Of a stretch of DNA of 64,000 bases, positions 8,731 to 16,695 are shown piece after piece. Every line of letters begins with the position of its first letter. Positions within the stretch are counted from its first letter, which is position 1. Below the pieces are notes generated by a model. The model saw only the letters and a list, made by a program, of their open reading frames with translations, was not told where the DNA came from and searched no databases. Source of the DNA: Rhizobiales bacterium Y(2018). Its GTDB lineage: Bacteria > Pseudomonadota > Alphaproteobacteria > Rhizobiales > Aestuariivirgaceae. The stretch spans positions 124,001-188,000 of the forward strand of contig SCPD01000003.1 in NCBI GenBank assembly GCA_005502925.1. Reading direction: 5' to 3'. A program made the position numbers and the translations under genes.

Positions 8731-9822
8731 CTAGTCCTCGATGACGATACGCGGGGTTTTCCGGCCAGTTCCAGCCTCGATCCCGGCCCACACCTCGCGG
8801 GCGATATTCCGGAAAATGGCGGCATGCGGGCCATCCGGCAAAGTCGCCACGATGGGTTCGCCGGCATCCGAACGCGCCCGCACCTCCATGTCGAGCGGCA
8901 CCTCGCCGAGGAACGGCACGCCCAGGCGTTGCGCCTCCGCGCGCGCCCCGCCATGGCCGAAAATCTCATGACGTTCGCCACATTTGGTACAGATAAAGTA
9001 GCTCATATTCTCGATGATGCCGAGCACCGGGACGCTGACTTTCCGGAACATATTGAGCCCTTTACGGGCATCGAGCAGGGCCAGATCCTGGGGCGTCGAC
9101 ACGATCACGGCACCCGACAAAGGCGTCTGCTGCGCCAAGGTGAGCTGCGCATCGCCAGTGCCCGGCGGCATATCGACGATCATGATGTCGATTTCGCCCC
9201 AGGTCACATCGCGCAACATCTGCATCAGGGCCGACATCACCATCGGACCGCGCCAGATCATCGGCGTGTCCTCCGGCACCAGGAAACCCATCGACATCAC
9301 CTTGAGGCCATAGGCCTCCATCGGCTGCATGAGCTTGCCTTCCATGTCGGCGGCCTTGGGCTTACCCATGATGCCGAGCAGTTTCGGCAGCGACGGTCCA
9401 TAGACATCGGCATCGAGAACCGCGACGCGCAGGCCATTGGCCTTGAGCGCCAAAGCCAGATTGACGGCCATGGTCGATTTGCCGACGCCACCCTTGCCCG
9501 AGGCCACCGCCACGATATGGTGCAGTCCCGGAATGCCGGCTTTCAGATTGGCGGTCTTGGGCGGGGCCTGCTTGCGCTCGGCGGTCAAGGCCACCATCGC
9601 CTTCTCGACACCGGGCAGGCCGGCGACGATACGCTCCGCCTCGCGGCGCAACGGCTCCATCGCGGACATGTTGGCCTGGTCTGCGGTGATCGCGAACATC
9701 ACCCGGTTGTTGGCGATGACGATGTCGCTGATGAGACCTGCCTCGACAATACTCCGCCCGCTGCCCGGGAGGGAGAGCTTGCCGAGTGCCGCCAGAATCT
9801 GGTCGCGTGTAATCTGTTCCAT
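8731..9822 (-). CDS. mrp: Mrp/NBP35-type iron-sulfur cluster carrier ATPase
   Basis: A 363-residue P-loop ATPase of the Mrp/ApbC family, which binds and transfers Fe-S clusters. Residues 1-85 form a MIP18/DUF59-like domain. The deviant Walker A motif SGKGGVGKST is at ~108-117, followed by LDADVYGPSLPKLLG. The cluster-binding CTKCG pair lies at ~268-272, and VDMPPGTGDAQLT (~200-212) is the family switch region. Length and order match the family. It is monocistronic or begins a short minus-strand unit with its downstream neighbour. Confidence 0.95.
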   Translation of the reverse strand: MEQITRDQILAALGKLSLPGSGRSIVEAGLISDIVIANNRVMFAITADQANMSAMEPLRREAERIVAGLPGVEKAMVALTAERKQAPPKTANLKAGIPGLHHIVAVASGKGGVGKSTMAVNLALALKANGLRVAVLDADVYGPSLPKLLGIMGKPKAADMEGKLMQPMEAYGLKVMSMGFLVPEDTPMIWRGPMVMSALMQMLRDVTWGEIDIMIVDMPPGTGDAQLTLAQQTPLSGAVIVSTPQDLALLDARKGLNMFRKVSVPVLGIIENMSYFICTKCGERHEIFGHGGARAEAQRLGVPFLGEVPLDMEVRARSDAGEPIVATLPDGPHAAIFRNIAREVWAGIEAGTGRKTPRIVIED

Positions 9823-9866
9823 GGGTCCCGCTTAGAGCAAATTCCGCCAAAGATAAAACGCCAAAG

Positions 9867-10493
9867 TCAGGCCGACCTATGCTCGCCAAAGAGGTCTGCC
9901 ACGTCCTGGCGCAGCACCGGCAGAAGCTCTTCGGCAAACCAGGGATTCCGGTTGAGCCAGGCATTGTTGCGCCAGGACGGATGCGGCAGCGGCAATATGC
10001 GCGGGGTGAGCGCATAGGCTTGCCGCCAGTTCCGCACCGCGGCGGTCAGATCGGCGCCGGCAAGCTCGCCCAAATGCCAGAGCTGCGCCGGACGACCGAG
10101 GCACACGATCAGCTCGACGTTCTTCAGATGTGCGAGCAGTGTTGCCCGCCAGGCCGGCGCACATTCCGGGCGCGGCGGCAGATCGCCGCCCTTGGCGTCC
10201 TGGCCCGGGAAGCAGAAGCCCATGGGGACGAGCGCAACCTTGCGTTCATCATAAAAGAGAGTTTCGTCCATGCCGAGCCATTGCCGCAACCTGACGCCAG
10301 AGGGGTCGGTAAAGGGCCGCCCAGAGGCATGAACACGGGTTCCCGGCGCCTGCCCCGCGATCAGGAGCTTCGCCGTTGAACCGGCCTGGAAAACCGGGCG
10401 CGGCGCATGCGGCAGTGGCCGGCCTTTCGGCGTTTCGATGCAGATACGGCAGGCCCTCATACGGGCACTCAACTTGGCGAGGCTCTCCGGCAT
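9867..10493 (-). CDS. Uracil-DNA glycosylase superfamily protein
   Basis: The 208-residue protein belongs to the UDG-like fold. Motif 1 is GQAPGTRVHASGRPF (~47-61), followed by DPSGVRLRQWLG, and the late His motif is HPSWRN (~170). Four Cys residues are present in the N-terminal part (CRICIE, and later FCFPG and ECAP), but not in the spacing of a typical family 4 Fe-S cluster. It therefore fits the UDG-like group more than a proven uracil glycosylase. The start codon ATG 10493 is divergent from the histidine kinase. Confidence 0.78.
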   Translation of the reverse strand: MPESLAKLSARMRACRICIETPKGRPLPHAPRPVFQAGSTAKLLIAGQAPGTRVHASGRPFTDPSGVRLRQWLGMDETLFYDERKVALVPMGFCFPGQDAKGGDLPPRPECAPAWRATLLAHLKNVELIVCLGRPAQLWHLGELAGADLTAAVRNWRQAYALTPRILPLPHPSWRNNAWLNRNPWFAEELLPVLRQDVADLFGEHRSA

Positions 10494-10631
10494 AGTTAAT
10501 ACATAAGCGCATTTTTAGCGTTTTCGCGAAGGGGGTTTTAAGCCGCGTTTCTTATCCTGTGCATGGGACGACGAAAGCGTATCTCCGCCAGCGCGGAGCG
10601 ACGCTCCACACTGGGTGATCGACAGGCCGCC

Positions 10632-12140
10632 ATGCAGATAACGGATGCAACGACAGCTCCTGCCACCGACGATGTCGTCATCGCCGACGGCGAGACCCTT
10701 CCGTGGGAGCGCGATCTTCTCACTCTGTTCGTCCAGAATCAGATCAGGGTCGTCCTCGCTTTGCCGTTCTTCGCCGCGCTTTTCGCGCTGATGACGCTGC
10801 AATGGACGCCCTGGCAGCAATCATTGGCCTGGTTCGCCAGCGCGCTCGGCTGCCAGATCATCCAATATGTCCTGTGCCGTCTCTATCTGAGGGCGCAACC
10901 CAAGAAATCCCAGTTCACCGAGTGGCTCGGCATTCTGTCGGCGAGCGAATTCCTCGCCGCGGCCTGCTGGTCGACCCCACTCTTCCTGCTGTGGAATAAT
11001 GCCAGCGACCTGCAGCATGTCTACATCGTCGCCAGCCTCATCGCGATGGTTGCCGCGCGCATCATGATCTCGGCGAATTTCATGCCGATCATCATTGCCG
11101 GCACCGGCCTGATGACCTTCGCCCTGGCGTTGCGCTGCCTCACCGAGACCGGTTATCTCTATGCCGGCCTCGGCGCGCTCGCCATCGGCTGTCAGATTTT
11201 CTTCGTGCTCGTCGCCCGCAAGCTGCAGGAAACGGCGCGCGACATGCTGATCTTCAAGGCGCAGAAGGAAGAGCTCGTCACCAAGCTCATGGCCGAGCGT
11301 GACCGCTCCGAGATCGCCAGGGCCGAGGCGTTGCGCGAGAAGCTGCGCGCCGAGGAGGCGAGCAAAGCCAAGTCGCAATTCCTCGCCACCATGAGCCATG
11401 AGCTGCGCACGCCGCTCAACGCCATTCTCGGCTTCTCGGAAATCATCGGCCGCGAGATGTTCGGCCGTCATGAGGTCGCTGCCTACAAAAATTATGCCAA
11501 CGACATCCATGACTCCGGCAGCTACCTGCTCAGCCTCGTCAACGACATTCTCGACCTGACCCGCATCGAAGCGGGCCGTCGAGATCTCAATGCCGAGCCG
11601 CTCGTTGTCGCCGAGACACTCGATGATGTGCGGAACTTCGTCTCCTTCAAGCTCACCGAGAAATCGCAGACGCTCGATTTCGATATTCCGGCCAATCTGC
11701 CGAAGATCATGGCCGACCGCCGCGCGGTGCGGCAGATCTGGATCAATCTCCTGTCCAACGCCGCGAAGTTCTCGCCCAATGGCGGCCGCATCGCGGTCAG
11801 GGTCCGTCATCGCGACAGCGGCGAGATCGTGGTCAGCGTCATCGACAACGGTCCCGGCATGCCGGAAGAGGAAATCGCCACCGCGATGGAGGCCTTCTCA
11901 CGCGGCTCGCTCGCGGTGAAGAAAGCCGTCGACGGCGCCGGCCTCGGCCTGCCCATCGTCAAGGGACTGATCACCATGCATGGCGGCTCGTTCGTGCTGC
12001 GCAGCAAGCCGGGTCTCGGCACCGAGGCGACCGTGATCTTCCCGGCGGCCCGGGTCATGAGCGGACCGCGCGCCGGTGTCGTCTCCGAGCCCGCCGCCGC
12101 CACGCCCAGCCAGCGCAAGCTGATCGCCATCACCGGCTGA
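10632..12140 (+). CDS. Membrane sensor histidine kinase (PleC/DivJ-like)
   Basis: A roughly 502-residue kinase. Five to six hydrophobic segments occupy residues ~25-190, followed by a coiled linker rich in Lys, Glu and Arg. The HisKA domain has the phospho-acceptor in MSHELRTPLNAILGFSE (His ~256). The HATPase domain shows the N box NLLSNAAKFSPNGG, the G1 box DNGPGMPEEE and the G2 box GAGLGLPIVKGL. No receiver or PAS domain is seen, so the partner regulator is elsewhere. I prefer ATG 10632, preceded by CAGG, over ATG 10563, whose extra 23 residues are Arg-rich and unlike a signal anchor. The architecture resembles alphaproteobacterial cell-cycle kinases. Confidence 0.9.
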   Translation: MQITDATTAPATDDVVIADGETLPWERDLLTLFVQNQIRVVLALPFFAALFALMTLQWTPWQQSLAWFASALGCQIIQYVLCRLYLRAQPKKSQFTEWLGILSASEFLAAACWSTPLFLLWNNASDLQHVYIVASLIAMVAARIMISANFMPIIIAGTGLMTFALALRCLTETGYLYAGLGALAIGCQIFFVLVARKLQETARDMLIFKAQKEELVTKLMAERDRSEIARAEALREKLRAEEASKAKSQFLATMSHELRTPLNAILGFSEIIGREMFGRHEVAAYKNYANDIHDSGSYLLSLVNDILDLTRIEAGRRDLNAEPLVVAETLDDVRNFVSFKLTEKSQTLDFDIPANLPKIMADRRAVRQIWINLLSNAAKFSPNGGRIAVRVRHRDSGEIVVSVIDNGPGMPEEEIATAMEAFSRGSLAVKKAVDGAGLGLPIVKGLITMHGGSFVLRSKPGLGTEATVIFPAARVMSGPRAGVVSEPAAATPSQRKLIAITG

Positions 12141-12157
12141 TATTCCCCTGTAAACAA

Positions 12158-12234
12158 CAGCGGAATTTGCAGCGGATTAGCAGCGGATCTGCAGGGATCT
12201 ACAGGGAATTTCGCGAAAATCGCGGAACAGCGGA
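12158..12234. repeat. Tandem ~11-bp direct repeats (CAGCGGAT/CAGGGA)
   Basis: CAGCGGA occurs at 12158, 12170, 12181 and 12228, and the variant CAGGGA at 12192 and 12202. The first five units step by 12, 11, 11 and 10 bases, about one helical turn. They lie in the 156-base gap between convergent genes (histidine kinase and cobT), so they are not in an obvious promoter. Confidence 0.6.
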
Positions 12235-12296
12235 TTGCCGTCTTCCGTACCATCCGACGATTGCGTCCGAGAATGCAAGTCGCCCGGTCCGACGCC

Positions 12297-13322
12297 CTAC
12301 CCTTCCTTGTCGCTGACGCCGGCACTTTCGAAAGTCGCCATGCCGTTATGGAGATCGGCGGCGGCCTTGACGAGGGCGGCGGCCAAGGCCGCGCCCGATC
12401 CTTCGCCCAGCCGCATGCCGAGATCAAGCAAGGGCTCCTGGCCGAGGCGTTTCAGAAGCCGGCGATGGGCTGGCTCCGCCGAACAATGGGCGGCGAGGCA
12501 ATGGTCGAGAGACCGGGGATCGAGCGCATGCAGGATGGCGGCGGTGGCGCTCGCGACATAACCGTCGATGAGCACCGGCACCTTGGAATGACGTGCCGCC
12601 AGGATTGCCCCCGCCATGGCGGCAAGCTCGCGCCCGCCGAGCCGGCGCAGCACCTCGAGGGGATCCTTCAGATGGCCGTCATGAAAGGCGACGGCACGGC
12701 GCACCGCGTCGGCCTTGCGTTTGAGCCCCTCGCCGTCGACGCCGGTGCCGGGTCCCACCCACTCCTCCGCCGTTCCGCCATAGAGCGCGTGGCAGATGGC
12801 GGCCGCGATGGTGGTGTTGCCGATGCCCATCTCGCCGATGCAGAGAAGGTCGGCGCCGCCGGCGACCGCCTCCATGCCATAGGCCATGGTCGCGGCGCAT
12901 TCGGCCTCTTCCATCGCGGCGGCCTCGGTGATGTCGCCGGTTGGCGTCTCGAGGGCGAGTTCGAAGACCTTGAGCCCCAGATCGAAGCTCTTGCAGATCT
13001 GATTCACCGCCGCCCCGCCGGCCTGGAAATTGGCCACCATCTGCTGGGTGACGGCCTGGGGATAGGCGGCCACCCCCTGATTCACCACGCCATGGTTGCC
13101 GGCAAAGACGGCAACGACCGGGCGCTCCACCCGGGGCGCATGGCGGCCCTGCCAGCGGGCCAGCCAGACGGCGATCTCCTCCATCCGGCCGAGCGCCCCC
13201 GGCGGCTTGGTGAGCCTGCCGTCACGCGCCCGGACCGCCGCCGCCGCTTCCTCGTCTGGGGCCGGCATATCCTCGAGAAGGCGGCGGAAATCGTCAAAAG
13301 GCAGGCCGGTCGTTGCGTTCAT
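12297..13322 (-). CDS. cobT: Nicotinate-nucleotide--dimethylbenzimidazole phosphoribosyltransferase
   Basis: A 341-residue CobT (called CobU in some alphaproteobacteria), which makes alpha-ribazole 5'-phosphate for the lower loop of cobalamin. Signatures include TKPPGALGRMEE (~38-49), VVAVFAGNHGV, the segment CIGEMGIGNTT and the catalytic Glu in LGEGSGAALA near residue 307. Length is normal. It is divergent from cobS with 66 bases between starts, consistent with late cobalamin assembly genes being together. No cobalamin riboswitch is visible in that short gap. Confidence 0.95.
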   Translation of the reverse strand: MNATTGLPFDDFRRLLEDMPAPDEEAAAAVRARDGRLTKPPGALGRMEEIAVWLARWQGRHAPRVERPVVAVFAGNHGVVNQGVAAYPQAVTQQMVANFQAGGAAVNQICKSFDLGLKVFELALETPTGDITEAAAMEEAECAATMAYGMEAVAGGADLLCIGEMGIGNTTIAAAICHALYGGTAEEWVGPGTGVDGEGLKRKADAVRRAVAFHDGHLKDPLEVLRRLGGRELAAMAGAILAARHSKVPVLIDGYVASATAAILHALDPRSLDHCLAAHCSAEPAHRRLLKRLGQEPLLDLGMRLGEGSGAALAAALVKAAADLHNGMATFESAGVSDKEG

Positions 13323-13388
13323 CTTTTTTCCTGTCGTGGCGTATCGGGAATGTTGCGTAGCTCATAGCCGCCGCATAATGACTACGCC

Positions 13389-14186
13389 ATGGCTTCACGT
13401 AGCTCCGGAACCGACATTGCAAAAGGCTGGGCCGCCGATCTTGTCACGTGCCTCGGCTTTCTGACCCGTCTGCCGATGCCGTCCGGCCTGCCTTTCACGA
13501 CGCTCGCCGATGCGATGCGGGCCTTTCCCTGGGCCGGCGCACTGATCGGGGCCGTGGCGGGGCTCCTGCTCGCGACCCTCGCCGCCCTCGGGCTGCCGGA
13601 TCTAGTCACCGCCGGCCTGGCGCTCGCCGCCCTCGCCGTCGCTACGGGGGCGCTGCATGAGGACGGCCTCGCCGACACCGCCGACGGCTTCGGCGGCGGG
13701 CGCGACCTCGACCGCAAGCTCGCCATCATGCGCGACAGCCATATCGGCACCTATGGGGTGCTGGCCCTGGTGCTGGGGCTCCTCGTCAAGACAGCGAGCC
13801 TTGCCGCCCTGACCGACCTCTCGGTGCTGCATATCGTGGCGCTGCTGGCCGCCACGGGCGCCGTGTCCCGTGCCAGCATCGTCTGGTTCATGGCCTCGAC
13901 GCCGCCGGCCCGCCGGGACGGCGTCGCCCATGCGGCCGGCCAGCCTTCCGACTTCACCGCCAGGAGCGCGCTGATCTCCGGGGGCGTTATTGCGCTGATC
14001 CTGCTTCTCCTGACCCAGGGCCTCGTCCCGGCGCTCCTGATCATCGGAGCCGGCGCCCTGGTGGCGGCACTTTTCCGGTCTCTGAGCCGGCGCCAGATCG
14101 GCGGCCATAGCGGCGACACCTGCGGAGCGCTGCAGTTCCTGAGCGAGACGGCGATGATTGTCACAGCCGCGGCAAGCCTTTCTTAA
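13389..14186 (+). CDS. cobS: Adenosylcobinamide-GDP ribazoletransferase (cobalamin synthase)
   Basis: A 265-residue integral membrane protein (CobS/CobV) that joins adenosylcobinamide-GDP to alpha-ribazole. The hallmark acidic motif HEDGLADTADGFGGG is at 90-104, followed by KLAIMRDSHIGTYG, and the family's conserved GGHSGDTCGA lies near the C-terminus. About six hydrophobic segments span the chain. Start ATG 13389 gives a normal N-terminus with the CLGFLTRLPMP motif. Confidence 0.95.
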   Translation: MASRSSGTDIAKGWAADLVTCLGFLTRLPMPSGLPFTTLADAMRAFPWAGALIGAVAGLLLATLAALGLPDLVTAGLALAALAVATGALHEDGLADTADGFGGGRDLDRKLAIMRDSHIGTYGVLALVLGLLVKTASLAALTDLSVLHIVALLAATGAVSRASIVWFMASTPPARRDGVAHAAGQPSDFTARSALISGGVIALILLLLTQGLVPALLIIGAGALVAALFRSLSRRQIGGHSGDTCGALQFLSETAMIVTAAASLS

Positions 14187-14247
14187 CCACAGAATCGCAC
14201 AGGACTTTCGCCTTTACCGGTCGTTGATCAGAGGCTGCGCAAGACTA

Positions 14248-14295
14248 GCGCGTGATCAGGAAAAGTGGGCACCGGTTTTCCGTCCGATCACGCGC
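14248..14295. repeat. Rhizobial-type intergenic palindrome (second copy)
   Basis: GCGCGTGATCAGGAAAA (14248-14264) pairs with TTTTCCGTCCGATCACGC (14276-14293) around GTGGGCACCGG. It is related in sequence and shape to the element at 7840-7884 and to a repeat common in Hyphomicrobiales genomes. Confidence 0.65.
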
Positions 14296-14310
14296 CATAT
14301 ATAGGATTTC

Positions 14311-14358
14311 GATCACGTTCATCACATTAGGTCGGTCCGACCTAATGTGATCGTGATC
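14311..14358. repeat. Long near-perfect palindrome
   Basis: ATCACATTAGGTCGG (14321-14335) and CCGACCTAATGTGAT (14337-14351) are exact inverted copies separated by one T. An outer pair GATCACG (14311-14317) and CGTGATC (14352-14358) extends the stem past a three-base bulge. It lies 34 bases before the start of the aspartic-protease gene. It has no T-run, so it is not a canonical terminator; it could be a repeat element, an operator or a processing hairpin. Confidence 0.75.
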
Positions 14359-14392
14359 TAGCCATTCCGCCTGCCACAGCTGTCGAGGAACG

Positions 14393-14944
14393 ATGATCTG
14401 GATCACCGGTTTCGCCTTGCTGACCGCCCTGCTGATCGCCACAGGCTTCATCAGCCGGCGCTCCTTGGCCTTGCCGATCATCGCGGTGCTCGCCGCCGCG
14501 GCAGGTCTCGAAGCCTTCAGCGTGCAGCCGGCGGTCCAGGGCTTGCGGCCCACGCTCGACATGCCGCAACTTCTCAGCGCCACCGAGCTCAAAGCCGACC
14601 GCAACGGCCACTATGTCACCGAAGCCGACATCAATGGCGCTACGATCGCGGTCATGGTCGATACCGGAGCCACCGGCGTGGCGCTCTCCTATGAGGATGC
14701 CGAGAAAGCAGGCCTGCGGCCGCGCGGGCTCGATTTCGACATCCCGATCAACACCGCCAATGGCGTGGTGAAGGCTGCCCGGGTCACGCTGCGCCGCGTC
14801 GAGGTGGACAATGTCCGCGTCCGCGACGTGGACGGGCTGGTGCTGCCGGAAGGCGCCATGCGGGGATCGCTCCTCGGCATGAGTTTCCTGGGCCGCCTGT
14901 CCAGTTTCAAGATCGAGAATGGCGTGCTCTATCTGCGCGACTAG
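14393..14944 (+). CDS. TIGR02281-type retropepsin-like aspartic protease
   Basis: The 183-residue protein has two N-terminal hydrophobic segments (residues 2-45) and a single retropepsin domain. The catalytic motif MVDTGATGVALS has Asp90-Thr91-Gly92, and the second conserved loop is SLLGMSFLGRLSSFKI. It matches the clan AA protease family TIGR02281, common in alphaproteobacteria. As one domain holds one catalytic Asp, a homodimer is expected. It is membrane anchored with the protease probably periplasmic. It is followed by the DUF1289 gene. Confidence 0.9.
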   Translation: MIWITGFALLTALLIATGFISRRSLALPIIAVLAAAAGLEAFSVQPAVQGLRPTLDMPQLLSATELKADRNGHYVTEADINGATIAVMVDTGATGVALSYEDAEKAGLRPRGLDFDIPINTANGVVKAARVTLRRVEVDNVRVRDVDGLVLPEGAMRGSLLGMSFLGRLSSFKIENGVLYLRD

Positions 14945-15049
14945 AGTCCCTTCAGTTGAATTGAGCCCTTGATGCGCGTGGCGTTTTCCAGCAGAACGAT
15001 GCCGCTTTCCATGCCTATGGCCCCATCCGACGAGCCTATCCTGCCCCTC

Positions 15050-15286
15050 ATGAACGCGCTGACATCGCAAGAGATCGAAACACCCTGCATCAAGGTGTGT
15101 GTGATCGACCCGGAGACCGGGTTTTGCGTCGGCTGCGGCAGGACGCGCGGGGAAATCGGAGGCTGGCTCGGCATGACTTCCGCCGATCGGCTTCAGATCA
15201 TGGCCGCCTTGCCGGAGCGGGTCAGCACGCTCACATTGCGCAAACGCCGGAAAGGCGGGCGACGGGGACGATTGGGTATCGAATAG
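15050..15286 (+). CDS. DUF1289 domain protein
   Basis: A small protein, 78 residues from ATG 15050 ([15 protein letters not shown]). The DUF1289 pattern is visible: [19 protein letters not shown] with four Cys that could hold a metal, then a helix ([20 protein letters not shown]) and a basic tail. Upstream in-frame ATGs at 15017 and 14972 are possible starts but add sequence unlike the family. Function is unknown. Confidence 0.85.
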   Translation: MNALTSQEIETPCIKVCVIDPETGFCVGCGRTRGEIGGWLGMTSADRLQIMAALPERVSTLTLRKRRKGGRRGRLGIE

Positions 15287-15293
15287 TATCGAG

Positions 15294-15321
15294 TTGCACT
15301 GTTCGAAAATTCCCTTATCTT
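15294..15321 (+). promoter_or_regulatory. Putative promoter of the cold-shock gene
   Basis: TTGCAC at 15294-15299 and TATCTT at 15316-15321 are 16 bases apart. They would give a leader of about 40 bases containing a small CAGCC/GGCTG hairpin (15332-15346) and ending in a strong GGAGTGGAGG ribosome site. Confidence 0.4.
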
Positions 15322-15366
15322 AGCGCCCGTCGCAGCCCTGTGGCTGTGAAGGAGTGGAGGACGAAT

Positions 15367-15576
15367 ATGCCGGTTGGCACGGTTAAATGGTTCAACACCA
15401 CCAAGGGGTTCGGTTTCATACAGCCGGACAGTGGGGGAGCTGACGTATTTGTACATATTTCGGCAGTGCAGCGCTCGGGTTTGACCGGGCTCAATGAAGG
15501 TCAGAAAATTTCCTTCGAGCTGCAACAGGATCCTAAGCGGGGCAAGAGTTCCGCCGTCAATCTCAAGCCGCTTTAA
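15367..15576 (+). CDS. CspA-family cold-shock protein
   Basis: A 69-residue single cold-shock domain protein that binds single-stranded nucleic acid. RNP1 is KGFGFIQPD and RNP2 is VFVHISAV, after the usual start [14 protein letters not shown] 15367 is preceded by GGAGG. It has its own probable promoter and terminator, so it is monocistronic. Confidence 0.96.
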   Translation: MPVGTVKWFNTTKGFGFIQPDSGGADVFVHISAVQRSGLTGLNEGQKISFELQQDPKRGKSSAVNLKPL

Positions 15577-15594
15577 GTACGACTAGCACTTAGA

Positions 15595-15626
15595 CGGCAA
15601 AGTTCTCGCGCTTTGCCGGATTTCTT
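15595..15626 (+). terminator. Rho-independent-like terminator after the cold-shock gene
   Basis: CGGCAAAG (15595-15602) pairs with CTTTGCCG (15611-15618) around an eight-base loop, followed by GATTTCTTC. It lies between convergent genes and could serve both strands, though its T-run is short. Confidence 0.6.
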
Positions 15627-15644
15627 CATTGCGCCGTCAAGGGC

Positions 15645-16691
15645 TCAATCGCATAGCGAGACCGCAATCCAACCCGAAAGCCTGGCTTCTGCGGCGATGA
15701 TGGCTTGCGTCTCATAGCAGTCCGTCGGCTTACCGCCTGGACTCGCCAGTACAGTTTCAGGACGTCTTTGTCCCTGGACCGGAACGAAAATTGCCTCGGC
15801 TTCGCCGGGCCGCGGTATTCGGCCGGCTGTCGGCGTGAAGGACGACACAGTCGCCGCCACTGCGGCGCAGTCATAGCGCCCGCGCGATCCCATCACACGG
15901 ATGATCTCACCACCGCCGTCTGGAAAGACATCGATGATGCGCAGATCGACATCCTCCTCGCGGCCCTTGTCGAGGCAGGCCCGGAAGCCCGGTGCGTAAT
16001 CCATGACCCGTTCCGACCAATGGGGCTTGCGTCCGAGCAGGGCCGCCAGGGTCGTCAGCTCTCTCCAGGTGAGCTCGATCTGGCAGGCGATGACCCCACC
16101 GGCCTTGTCCACCATCGGACTCTGGTTCAAGGCGGTGCATTCGGCCGTGCGCCACGCCCGAAACGCATCCTCGGCGGTTGAAGCCTGGCCACCGCCATCG
16201 GGAGCGGTGGGCGTCTGGATGTTGACCGCGGCAAGCGATGTCTCGAAGGCGCGCGCGGTTATCGCATAGACCGTGTCGGCGGCGGCGAAGAGATTGTCGT
16301 AGCAGGAGCCGAAGGCCTGGCCGCGGGCCGTACAGGCTTTGACCGCATCGCCAGGCAGATGCGGGCCGGCGAAGAGACGGTTCAGCAACACCAATATGGC
16401 GATCCGCTGGGTGAGGCGCTTCTGATAACAGGCCGCGGCATTGCCGGCCTGAGAGCAATCGTCGAGAGCCGCTTGCCATTCGTCATTCGCCGCCTCGAGC
16501 TCGCTGCGGAAGGCCTGATGCATCGCAGCCTTGGCCAGCAATTCCTCGCGCGCCGCCAGTTCCTCATTGAGCGCCATCAAAGCGGGATCGGTGCAGACGA
16601 GACTTGTTCCGATCTCACAGGAAACACTGGCCCCCGCCGGAGACGCGAATATGCCGCCGGCGAGAAGCATCGCCGCCACAAGTCTCTTCAT
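15645..16691 (-). CDS. Exported LprI/DUF1311-like Cys-rich protein
   Basis: 348 residues from ATG 16691. A signal peptide (MKRLVAAMLLAGGIFASPAG) is followed by a mature protein with many Cys residues. Two segments resemble the DUF1311 (LprI) fold of lysozyme-inhibitor-like proteins: LNEELAAREELLAKAAMHQ with a following Cys pair, and AFRAWRTAECTALNQSP with CQIELTWRELTTLAA. The last third is unassigned. The open frame extends 64 codons upstream in Ser/Arg-rich sequence antisense to the neighbouring gene, so the signal-peptide start is preferred. It follows the outer-membrane protein gene by four bases. Confidence 0.75.
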   Translation of the reverse strand: MKRLVAAMLLAGGIFASPAGASVSCEIGTSLVCTDPALMALNEELAAREELLAKAAMHQAFRSELEAANDEWQAALDDCSQAGNAAACYQKRLTQRIAILVLLNRLFAGPHLPGDAVKACTARGQAFGSCYDNLFAAADTVYAITARAFETSLAAVNIQTPTAPDGGGQASTAEDAFRAWRTAECTALNQSPMVDKAGGVIACQIELTWRELTTLAALLGRKPHWSERVMDYAPGFRACLDKGREEDVDLRIIDVFPDGGGEIIRVMGSRGRYDCAAVAATVSSFTPTAGRIPRPGEAEAIFVPVQGQRRPETVLASPGGKPTDCYETQAIIAAEARLSGWIAVSLCD

Positions 16692-16695
16692 CGGT

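Noticed and set aside
13323-13388. Possible cobalamin riboswitch between cobT and cobS
   Set aside because: The gap is only 66 bases, too short for the ~200-base aptamer, and no B12-box text is seen.
14941-15174. Minus-strand ORF with the tail [20 protein letters not shown]
   Set aside because: It overlaps the DUF1289 gene, has no ribosome site and shares its stop region with the protease gene, so it is likely an antisense shadow.
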